Assembly (NCBI GenBank): GCA_012270625.1
Contig: JAAXHZ010000154.1
Span: 1 to 14,624 of the forward strand
Direction: 5' to 3'
DNA length: 14,624 nucleotides
Source: Dehalococcoidia bacterium
Lineage (GTDB): Bacteria > Chloroflexota > Dehalococcoidia > SAR202 > UBA11138
Shown here: one piece after another, positions 7,111 to 13,143 of the stretch
Layout: every line of letters starts with the position of its first letter
How positions within the stretch are numbered: the stretch's first letter is position 1
Program-made: the position numbers and the translations under genes
Notes under the pieces: model-generated
The model's input: the letters and a program-made list of their open reading frames with translations, nothing else
Told to the model about the DNA's origin: nothing
Database searches by the model: none

Positions 7111-8703
7111 ATGAAATTCACCTCTCGTAGGTCTAATGTACGCGCCGCCAATGGAATGGTCGCCACGACACAGCCCCTCGCCGCTACGGCTGGCCTGAAA
7201 GTGTTGATGCAGGGTGGAAACGCCGTAGATGCCGCCGTCACCACCGCTGCTGCGCTCAACGTTGTCGAGCCTCATTCGACCGGCATTGGAGGAGACCTCT
7301 TCGCCCTAGTCTGGACCGCTAAAGACAAGCATCTCCAGGGTCTCAACGCCTGCGGACGGTCCCCTAGCCGCGCGTCGCTCCAACAGCTCCTAGACTTTGG
7401 ACTCCGCAGCATCCCCGACCAGAGCCCTTTCTCGGTAACCGTCCCCGGAACGGTGGATGGATGGGAGACACTGCTCGACCGGTACGGTAGAACTGACCTG
7501 TCGGACGCGCTCCGGCCTGCGATTCAGTACGCTGAGGAGGGATTCCCTGTCTCAGAAGTCATCAGCGACCACTGGCGCATTGGCGCCGCGAGATTGGCCG
7601 CAGCTCCCTCGGGACGTGAGCTTCTCTTGGATGGCTCACCGCCTACCCCCGGCCGGATCATGAAGATTCCGACTCTGGCCCAATCACTTCGCACAGTCGC
7701 CGAAGGCGGCAGTGACGCATTCTACAACGGCCCCATCGCTGAGAAGATCTGCGACTTCGTACAGTCCCTCGGCGGATGGCTTTCGACTGACGATATGGCA
7801 GCCCACCAATCTACATGGGTTGACCCAATTCACACTCAGTACCGTGGATACGACTGCTGGCAGTGTCCGCCACCCTCCCAGGGTGTGAACGCACTCCTGG
7901 CGCTGAATCTAGCCGAGGGATTCGACCTCGACAGCATGGGTTTTCAGAGTGCAGACACTTTCCATCATCTCATCGAGAGTATGCGCCTCGCCTTTGTGGA
8001 CTCTCTCCACTACGTGACCGACCCGAAGGCGATGCGAGTGGTCCCCGGCGACCTTCTCTCCAAGGAGTACGCATCTGAGCGGCGATCGCTCATATCCCCG
8101 AGCCGCGCGATGGCGTCGGCATCCCACGGCGTACCTCCAGCACACCACAACACCGTTTACGTCTCCGCCGTGGACGGCGAGGGCAACGCCTGCTCGCTCA
8201 TCAATAGCGTGTTCATGTCCTTCGGCAGCGGCCTCGTGGCGCCTGACACTGGAATCGCCCTGCACAACCGAGGCACTTCCTTCTCACTCGACCCCGGACA
8301 CGCCAACTGCCTGGAGCCGCGTAAGCTGCCATACCACACGCTGATACCGGGCATGGTGACCTGCGATGACGAGCTGGTCGCAAGCTACGGTGTAATGGGC
8401 GCGATGCAGCAGGCACAGGGGCACCTCCAGACCATGGTTAACATGATCGACTTCGGACTGGAACCCCAGCAGGCCCTGGACGCGCCTCGCTTCAGCGTGC
8501 GACTCGGCGAGGGAGTTGCGATCGAGAACACAGTAAGTCCTGAAGTGATTCGAGACCTATCGAAGAGAGGTCACCCTATTCTCGTTGCGGAACCCCACGG
8601 GATACTGTTCGGCAGCGGTCAGATCATCAAGCGAGATGCGGAGACTGGCGTCCTCACAGGTGGGAGCGAGCCGCGTGCCGACGGATTCGCCATCGGGTGG
8701 TAG
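7111..8703 (+). CDS. Gamma-glutamyltransferase-like Ntn hydrolase
   Basis: This 530-residue member of the GGT family is probably made as a proenzyme that cleaves itself before a threonine. The N-terminal hallmark is MVATTQPLAA followed by GGNAVDAAV and NVVEPHSTGIGGD. The nucleophile lies in HNTVYVSAVDGEGN, with T348 aligned to the E. coli GGT catalytic Thr. The loop FGSGLVAPDTGI is conserved. Several glutamate-binding positions differ from true GGT: the FREKAP arginine motif reads CGRSP, the DDFS aspartates read TSFS, and the SS pair of the oxyanion region reads YH in LPYHTLIP. It more likely belongs to the GGT-like amidase/acylase group than to glutathione-degrading GGT. No signal peptide is seen, so it is probably cytosolic. 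ATG 7093 would add six residues. It is the last gene of the plus-strand series. Confidence 0.88.
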   Translation: MKFTSRRSNVRAANGMVATTQPLAATAGLKVLMQGGNAVDAAVTTAAALNVVEPHSTGIGGDLFALVWTAKDKHLQGLNACGRSPSRASLQQLLDFGLRSIPDQSPFSVTVPGTVDGWETLLDRYGRTDLSDALRPAIQYAEEGFPVSEVISDHWRIGAARLAAAPSGRELLLDGSPPTPGRIMKIPTLAQSLRTVAEGGSDAFYNGPIAEKICDFVQSLGGWLSTDDMAAHQSTWVDPIHTQYRGYDCWQCPPPSQGVNALLALNLAEGFDLDSMGFQSADTFHHLIESMRLAFVDSLHYVTDPKAMRVVPGDLLSKEYASERRSLISPSRAMASASHGVPPAHHNTVYVSAVDGEGNACSLINSVFMSFGSGLVAPDTGIALHNRGTSFSLDPGHANCLEPRKLPYHTLIPGMVTCDDELVASYGVMGAMQQAQGHLQTMVNMIDFGLEPQQALDAPRFSVRLGEGVAIENTVSPEVIRDLSKRGHPILVAEPHGILFGSGQIIKRDAETGVLTGGSEPRADGFAIGW

Positions 8704-8751
8704 CTGGACAGCATAGTCTGGTGCAAGTTTTGACCTGTTATACAGAAACGG

Positions 8752-8793
8752 GTACGACCCGCTTCCCGGTGGGGGGTGAGAAGCGGGCCGTAC
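8752..8793. terminator. Large hairpin downstream of the GGT-like gene
   Basis: GTACGACCCGCTTC (8752-8765) pairs with GAAGCGGGCCGTAC (8780-8793) over 14 positions with a single A-C mismatch. The 14-nt loop contains GGTGGGGGG. It begins 48 bases after the stop codon. It is the strongest stem in this intergenic region, but no T-run follows, so factor-independent termination is uncertain; it may act as a 3'-end stabiliser. Confidence 0.45.
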
Positions 8794-8844
8794 ACTGAAG
8801 TCGAGGAGTTGACCTGGCCCCTCGTCGAGAGTTGTCTGTTAACT

Positions 8845-8862
8845 TGTTCTAATCTTAGAACA
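8845..8862. repeat. 18-bp perfect dyad with an extra half-site
   Basis: TGTTCTAA and TTAGAACA are perfect inverted repeats separated by TC. A further AGAACA half-site overlaps the end at 8862-8867. The AT-rich, operator-like symmetry is unusual between two convergent 3' ends. The two-base loop is poor for an RNA hairpin. No regulator is assigned. Confidence 0.4.
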
Positions 8863-8874
8863 GAACAAACATGC

Positions 8875-8916
8875 GAGTCAATAGAATTCCGAACGAATAT
8901 TCGGCAATTTTGACTC
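8875..8916. terminator. Interrupted hairpin between convergent genes, possible bidirectional terminator
   Basis: GAGTCAA (8875-8881) pairs with TTGACTC (8910-8916) and CCGAA (8889-8893) with TTCGG (8900-8904). AATT segments between them can also pair. The inner part contains the palindrome CGAATATTCG. The whole forms a long AT-rich cruciform-like element just downstream of the TPR gene stop on the minus strand. It may end transcription from either side. Confidence 0.4.
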
Positions 8917-8935
8917 CGAGAGCACGGAACGTGGA

Positions 8936-9448
8936 TTAGCCCCTGAGCTCCCTCACCCTCGCGTAGTCAGCCTCTGCTTCCGCGCGTCTGCCCAGAGCCC
9001 ACAACGCCAGGCCCCGCTGGCTGATAGCGAACCAGAATTCAGGATCGATGGCGATTGCTCTGCCAAAGTCTTCGACTGCCATCTCTAGGTCTCCCCGATC
9101 CGCAAGCGCAACTCCCCGGTTCGTGTAAGCGTCGCGGTATTCAGGGTCGAGTTCGATCGCCTGGTCATACTCTGTGATTGCCTCATCGAACCGCTCCATG
9201 TAGCGCAGCGCGATACCGAGGTTGTTGCGGTAAACCGCGTTGCACGAGTCTAACTCCAGCGCCAGGGAGTAGTCTCGAGCGGCTTCGGCGAATTCACCGG
9301 CGTCAAGGTAGGCGTTGCCCCGCAGGAAGTAGTGGTTGGCGGGGCAGTTGGACCGGCTGATCTCATCCGTCAGATGGAGTATGATCTGGCTGAGATAGTC
9401 CCTGTCGCTGCTGCCGCTCAGGTTAGGGTTCCCGCGCCAGGAGTACAA
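8936..9448 (-). CDS. TPR-repeat protein
   Basis: This 170-residue soluble protein is built from about four tetratricopeptide repeats at 38-68, 71-102, 105-136 and 139-168. Typical signatures are RGNAYLDAGEFAEAARDYSLA, GIALRYMERFDEAITEYDQA, LDPEYRDAYTNRGVALADRG and IDPEFWFAISQRGLALWALG. It should mediate protein-protein contacts, and no enzyme domain is present. The start is uncertain. The first usable codon is TTG 9448, with no Shine-Dalgarno, and it lies one codon after the TAG of the EVE gene in the same reading frame. It is therefore either translated by reinitiation or coupling, or is the C-terminal part of an EVE-TPR polypeptide made by readthrough. It is the last gene of the kinase operon. 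Confidence 0.8.
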   Translation of the reverse strand: MYSWRGNPNLSGSSDRDYLSQIILHLTDEISRSNCPANHYFLRGNAYLDAGEFAEAARDYSLALELDSCNAVYRNNLGIALRYMERFDEAITEYDQAIELDPEYRDAYTNRGVALADRGDLEMAVEDFGRAIAIDPEFWFAISQRGLALWALGRRAEAEADYARVRELRG

Positions 9449-9451
9449 CCG

Positions 9452-9925
9452 CTACTCGCTCATGCCGAGCGTCAGTATAACCTTCCACTCCTTGTTGGTA
9501 ACCGGCTGCACCGACAGGCGCGAGTTCTTGACCAGGACCATATCTTGCAGGTCTGAGTGGGCCTTGATCTCCTGGAGTGTCACCGGGTTCCGGAACTTGG
9601 CCTGTCCCCTGATGTCCACCATGTACCAGACTGGGTTGTCGGGCGTGCTTCGGGGATCCGGGTGTTCTGAATCGGGATCCCATGCGGTGTGGTCGGGATA
9701 GCCTGCCTTTACGACTGTAGCGTATCCCACGACTGCGGTGGGCTTGGAGTTCGAGTGATAGAAGAGGATCCCATCACCCACTTGCATATCATCTCTCATC
9801 GTGTTGCGCGCCGCGTAGTTGCGAACGCCGTCCCACTCCGCGATCTGGTCTTCCTCGTTGAGAAGGTCGTCGAACGAGTAGGCAGTGGGTTCGGACTTCA
9901 TCAACCAGAATCTTCGTTGGGACAT
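9452..9925 (-). CDS. EVE domain protein
   Basis: This 157-residue protein is a single EVE domain, a PUA-like fold related to YTH and thought to bind modified bases in DNA or RNA. Visible family features are FWLMKSEPTAYSFDDL at the N-terminus, WDGVRNYAARNTMRD, the VGDGILFYHSN strand, VVGYATVV, DHTAWDP, and the C-terminal RLSVQPVTNKEW. The length equals that of stand-alone EVE proteins. ATG 9925 has GAGGTG (plus-strand 9931-9936) five bases upstream. It lies 29 bases after the response-regulator stop and directly before the TPR ORF, so it is probably the third gene of the operon. The ligand is unknown. No restriction-modification genes, which often flank EVE proteins, are present. Confidence 0.92.
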   Translation of the reverse strand: MSQRRFWLMKSEPTAYSFDDLLNEEDQIAEWDGVRNYAARNTMRDDMQVGDGILFYHSNSKPTAVVGYATVVKAGYPDHTAWDPDSEHPDPRSTPDNPVWYMVDIRGQAKFRNPVTLQEIKAHSDLQDMVLVKNSRLSVQPVTNKEWKVILTLGMSE

Positions 9926-9954
9926 CAGATCACCTCAGCGCGCGCTTTAGTCCG

Positions 9955-10401
9955 CTAACCACTGGGCAGTGTCGAGATGTTGATCCAGTAGTCGAGGACG
10001 CTTTGTATCATTACGTTGAATCTGACTCTGTCGATTGGTTTGTTGACATAGCTGTTTGCGCGAAGGCCGTATGAATAGAGCAGGTCTTGCTGCGCAGTAG
10101 AAGTCGTCAACACCACCACAGGTATCATTCCCAGGCTCTCGTCGGCTTTTACTTCGGCCAGAACCTCACGACCGTCCATTCCCGGCAGATTCAGATCCAG
10201 CAGGATGAGATCTGGGCGGGGCGCATCTTCATACTCACCCTCGTTCAGTAGAAACTCCATGGCTTCCTCGCCGTCCTCTGCGAGGTGGAGATGGTACTGG
10301 AATTTCGTTTCGCTGATGGCCTCCTGGGTCAATCTGGCGTCAGCGGGATTGTCTTCTACCAACAGAATCTGTACGGGTCTGCTTTCGCTGCCCAGTGTCA
10401 T
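9955..10401 (-). CDS. Single-domain response regulator (Rcp1-like)
   Basis: This 148-residue receiver domain has no output domain. The acidic pocket is E16/D17 in LLVEDNPAD, the phosphoacceptor is D69 in LILLDLNLPGMDG, the switch threonine lies in VVLTTS (99-101), and K121 is in NKP. The pattern DAPRPDLILLDLNLPGMDG with a C-terminal DYWINI helix is typical of Rcp1-type regulators paired with phytochrome or GAF histidine kinases. It is the evident partner of the upstream kinase: only two bases separate the kinase stop from this ATG, and the Shine-Dalgarno GAGGAGGA lies in the last kinase codons. With no DNA-binding domain it presumably acts by protein contact or in a phosphorelay. Confidence 0.95.
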   Translation of the reverse strand: MTLGSESRPVQILLVEDNPADARLTQEAISETKFQYHLHLAEDGEEAMEFLLNEGEYEDAPRPDLILLDLNLPGMDGREVLAEVKADESLGMIPVVVLTTSTAQQDLLYSYGLRANSYVNKPIDRVRFNVMIQSVLDYWINISTLPSG

Positions 10402-10403
10402 TG

Positions 10404-12632
10404 CTAGTCCTCCTCAGCGACAGGAATGGTGAAGTGAAAGATCGAACCCTCGCCTACTTCCGACTCCACCCAAATCTGCCCGCCGTGACGTTCCACTATC
10501 TTCGAGCATACGGCCAGCCCAATACCCGTGCCGGAGTACTTGCTGCGCTTGTGCGCTCGCTTGAACATACCGAAAATGCGGTCCTGATAACGGGGCCTGA
10601 TCCCGATTCCATTGTCGGAAACAGACAGCTGCCAGTTGCTATCGTTGCGAGAGCATGATACGTGAATTCTGGGAGCTACGTCATCCTGCTTGAACTTGAT
10701 CGCATTCCCGATAAGATTTTCCAGAAGCTGGGATATCTGCACCGGATCACCTGAAAACTCCGGCAGCGGCTCAGATGTAATCTCGGCCTCGCTCTCCTGA
10801 ATAGACACACCCAGGTCAGCCAGCGCGTTCTCCAGCGCGCGGTTGCAGTCCACCTGCTCGAACGGGTTGCCGTCAGACTCCACCCTGGAGTAGTCGAGCA
10901 GATCGTTTATCAGCATTCTCATCCTGTGGACCGCATCGGTTGTGAACCCTATGAAGTCGCGTCCATCCTGGTCGATCTTGTCTCCGTACCGCTCTTCGAG
11001 AAGATTCACATATCCGGCGATAACGCGAAGCGGCTCCTGTAGGTCGTGAGACGCGACGTAAGCGAACTGCTCGAGCTCCGCATTGGATCTTGTCAGCTCC
11101 GCAGCCTGCTCCTGCAGGATTCTGTCTGCCTCAACAGTCTCAGCATGAAGCTGGGAGTTTGCGATTGCGCCTGCTACCTGGGCGCCGATCAGCTGCGCCA
11201 CCTCCAGGTCGTGGTGTGTGTAGGTGTCCTCACTCAGGGACCTGAAGTTCAACACGGCTATCACACGGTCGTTGAAAATCAGAGGCACGCTCAGAAACGA
11301 TCGGATGCCGCTTTCATACTCTAGGACAAGACCCGGGAACCGACCAAGCATGGCCTCCCTGGAGCCCGGATGAAACACTGTCCCCTGCCGTCTCTGTATC
11401 ACATGTTCAGTGAATGTTCCGGCGATCCTGGTGGTTTCGCCCACGGCGCGACCCGGCACAGGAGCGCCGATCACGTAGGCGGTCACAAACTCGCCGATTT
11501 CGTGACGGATCATATTGATCGAAATCCGGTCGAATGGAATCAGATGAAGAGTCTGGTTCGCGAATAGCGCGTAAACATCCTCGATATCGAGAGAAGACGA
11601 AACGACTCGCCCGATTTCGGCTAGCGCGGCGTTCTGTGCCGCAAGTCGCTGTGCTGCCGCTGCCGCTGCCGCGTTCTCAGCGTAGAGCTGCGAATTTGCT
11701 ATCGCCGGCGCAATTTGCGCGGCAACCTTTCTGATCAGATCTAGGTGGTGCTCCTCGTAGGCGTTGTCTTTGAGAGACCGCAGATGTATCACCCCAAGCA
11801 CTTCGTTCTGGAACAGGATGGGTGCGGCGATGACGGATCTCAGTCCTGACCTGACTCTCTGAGGATACCGCAGCGTCAATTCGTCCAAGTTGCCCTGCAA
11901 GATTATCGCGTCGCGGCTCTCTATGGCCTGCCCGACCATTGTGCCCTCCAGAGGCACCGTGCTGCCTCGCTCCCGCCCTACGGCGAACACTCCGAGCACG
12001 TACTCGTTCACAAACGTCTGCGTCTCGAGGTCAACCAGGCTTATGGCGATTCTGTCGAACGGGATCAGACGCTTTACCTGCCGCGCGAATCCTTCATACA
12101 CGTCGTCGATATTAAGTGAAGACGTAATGATCCGCCCAACTTCCGCTAGCAGCGCGTTCTCTCCTGCCAGCAGCTCCGCCTGTGACGACGCCATTTCGAA
12201 CGCTTGCAGTAGAGTCTTCTGTTCTGTGACGTCGTCGGTATAGACGCTAATCTGCGGGTAATCCGGGGTCAGCACCACTTTCTGGCTGTACACACGATCA
12301 TCGATCTGTATCTCGCGTGTCAGAGATTCCAGATCGGCACGCTTCATCCGCTGCGCCATCTGCGCCACACCGCTGAGAAGCGGGTGGCTCAAGCCCAGCG
12401 AGTCGAGAGCGGGAAACATGTCGCGCGCGGCGTTGTTGCGGTAGGATAACGTTTCGTCGAACTCGATCTCCACCACCGCGCTTGGATCATGATCCACGAG
12501 AGATGCGAGACGAGCCAGCACGCTCGACACATGCTGGTGGGTTCGCTCAAGCGCCTCGAGTTCCTCGATACGCTTTTGGGCCAGCTCCAGTTGAACTTCC
12601 AGCGAGGTCTCGACAGCCTTCTGATTCGTCAC
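10404..12632 (-). CDS. Cytosolic hybrid-input histidine kinase with PAS-like and two GAF domains
   Basis: This 742-residue sensor kinase has no transmembrane segment. The order is a coiled coil (about 5-45), a PAS-like region (about 45-140, ending in VYTDDVTEQK), GAF1 (about 162-314), an alanine-rich coiled linker, GAF2 (about 337-497), a coiled coil, then HisKA with phospho-His H529 in YVASHDLQEPLR. The HATPase follows with its N box (N643 in GNAIKF), G1 DNGIGI (673-678) and G2 GTGIGLAV (701-708). The two GAFs are a tandem duplication: both begin with AE-GR--(T/S)SSL-I-DVY and contain LIPFDRI. The GAFs may sense a small ligand or redox state. No conserved bilin cysteine is evident, so light sensing is not supported. 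GTG 12632 is chosen over TTG 12656 because AGGGAGG lies eight bases before it. Confidence 0.92.
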   Translation of the reverse strand: MTNQKAVETSLEVQLELAQKRIEELEALERTHQHVSSVLARLASLVDHDPSAVVEIEFDETLSYRNNAARDMFPALDSLGLSHPLLSGVAQMAQRMKRADLESLTREIQIDDRVYSQKVVLTPDYPQISVYTDDVTEQKTLLQAFEMASSQAELLAGENALLAEVGRIITSSLNIDDVYEGFARQVKRLIPFDRIAISLVDLETQTFVNEYVLGVFAVGRERGSTVPLEGTMVGQAIESRDAIILQGNLDELTLRYPQRVRSGLRSVIAAPILFQNEVLGVIHLRSLKDNAYEEHHLDLIRKVAAQIAPAIANSQLYAENAAAAAAAQRLAAQNAALAEIGRVVSSSLDIEDVYALFANQTLHLIPFDRISINMIRHEIGEFVTAYVIGAPVPGRAVGETTRIAGTFTEHVIQRRQGTVFHPGSREAMLGRFPGLVLEYESGIRSFLSVPLIFNDRVIAVLNFRSLSEDTYTHHDLEVAQLIGAQVAGAIANSQLHAETVEADRILQEQAAELTRSNAELEQFAYVASHDLQEPLRVIAGYVNLLEERYGDKIDQDGRDFIGFTTDAVHRMRMLINDLLDYSRVESDGNPFEQVDCNRALENALADLGVSIQESEAEITSEPLPEFSGDPVQISQLLENLIGNAIKFKQDDVAPRIHVSCSRNDSNWQLSVSDNGIGIRPRYQDRIFGMFKRAHKRSKYSGTGIGLAVCSKIVERHGGQIWVESEVGEGSIFHFTIPVAEED

Positions 12633-12640
12633 AGGTAATG

Positions 12641-12647
12641 CCTCCCT
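12641..12647 (-). promoter_or_regulatory. Strong Shine-Dalgarno that fixes the kinase start at GTG 12632
   Basis: The plus strand reads CCTCCCT, giving AGGGAGG on the minus strand eight bases before GTG 12632. The longer frame to TTG 12656 would place this site inside the gene. Confidence 0.6.
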
Positions 12648-12693
12648 ACCACTCAAGCATTCTATCGGCTGTTTCTATCCGAGAGTCGCTTCG

Positions 12694-12721
12694 ATTATAG
12701 GTCAAGCTCGGAAATCTCCAA
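12694..12721 (-). promoter_or_regulatory. Promoter for the kinase operon
   Basis: On the minus strand a perfect TATAAT lies at 12694-12699, with TTGGAG (12716-12721) 16 bp upstream as a weak -35. Transcription would begin near 12687, leaving a leader of about 55 nt before the GTG. It should drive kinase, regulator, EVE and TPR together. Confidence 0.5.
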
Positions 12722-12788
12722 TTCGATCACCCACCAGCACTTGGAGAGAATTTCATTAGTCCTAACCCGGTGAGGGCGACAGACGAGT

Positions 12789-12947
12789 CTCACTCCTGAG
12801 AGAAGTGCAAAACTCGATCAACAGTAGTCTCGTCACTCCCGCGAAAGCGGGAGTCCACTATGGCGAACCATGGTTGATGGCCTATGGATTCCCGCGTGCG
12901 CGGGAATGACGGGTAGGATTTCGGAGTTTTGCAATTCCCTCACTCCT
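12789..12947. mobile_element. MITE-like miniature insertion with 9-bp direct repeats and terminal inverted repeats
   Basis: CTCACTCCT occurs at 12789-12797 and again at 12939-12947, exactly 150 bases apart, like a target-site duplication around a 141-bp insert. The insert ends are inverted repeats: 12797-12815 and 12924-12942 match at 17 of 19 positions, including a perfect 10-bp block, TGCAAAACTC / GAGTTTTGCA. The insert has no coding capacity. Its core is the double hairpin at 12831-12911. The boundaries are slightly ambiguous because the inverted repeats run a few bases into the right direct repeat. No transposase is in the window, so it would be a non-autonomous element. Confidence 0.6.
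12831..12911. repeat. Inverted pair of REP/dRS3-like palindromes
   Basis: Two 27-bp units face each other. Unit 1 (12831-12857) contains CTCCCGC-GAAA-GCGGGAG, a perfect stem with a GAAA tetraloop. Unit 2 (12885-12911) contains ATTCCCGC-GTGC-GCGGGAAT. The units match at 23 of 27 positions in inverse orientation and are separated by a 27-base spacer that holds the palindrome AACCATGGTT (12866-12875). Unit 2 fits the neisserial dRS3 pattern ATTCCC-N8-GGGAAT; unit 1 differs by one pair. The layout is that of a BIME-like composite, probably present in many copies in this genome. Confidence 0.65.
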
Positions 12948-12970
12948 CGAAAATGTTGACATATTTTCGA
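12947..12970. promoter_or_regulatory. Operator-like dyad overlapping a -35 box
   Basis: TCGAAAAT (12947-12954) and ATTTTCGA (12963-12970) are perfect 8-bp inverted repeats with an 8-bp centre that contains the start of the TTGACA at 12956-12961. A protein bound here would block the promoter. The dyad abuts the right end of the MITE-like element. Confidence 0.45.
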
Positions 12971-12985
12971 TAAGATAGATACACT
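12956..12985 (+). promoter_or_regulatory. Promoter for the cytidylate-kinase-like gene
   Basis: TTGACA (12956-12961) is followed after 18 bp by TACACT (12980-12985, 4 of 6 matches). The predicted start is near 12992, giving a leader of about 150 nt before ATG 13144. Confidence 0.45.
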
Positions 12986-13019
12986 CGCCACGCTCGTGGC
13001 GGAGGGTGCCGCTGAGTGT
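12981..13019 (+). other. Nested stem-loop at the start of a long 5' leader
   Basis: CGCCACG-CT-CGTGGCG (12986-13001) is a perfect hairpin (6 bp with a GCTC tetraloop as RNA). ACACTC (12981-12986) can pair with GAGTGT (13014-13019) around it. If transcription starts at or before 12981, the RNA begins with this structure; if it starts near 12992, only part forms. From 13020 to 13130 I see no other feature than the short palindrome AGCCGGCT. Confidence 0.3.
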
Positions 13020-13143
13020 CATATGGTGAGCCTTCCATGCGAACAAGCCGGCTAAGCTGCCAGCATTATGACTACTCCACTTGGACAGGCGCAAGATGCT
13101 ACAGGTGGTCGAATAATGAATCAATGAAAGCGCGAGGTCTGAC

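Noticed and set aside
8802..8824. CGAGG / CCTCG stem in the 8704-8935 intergenic region
   Set aside because: Five base pairs with a long loop in GC-rich DNA is expected by chance.
10404..12632. Phytochrome photoreceptor
   Set aside because: No PHY domain and no evident bilin-attachment cysteine in either GAF; the Rcp1-like regulator alone does not imply light sensing.
12831..12911. CRISPR array
   Set aside because: The two repeat units are inverted, not direct, there are only two, and no cas gene is in the window; they fit a REP/dRS3-like pair.
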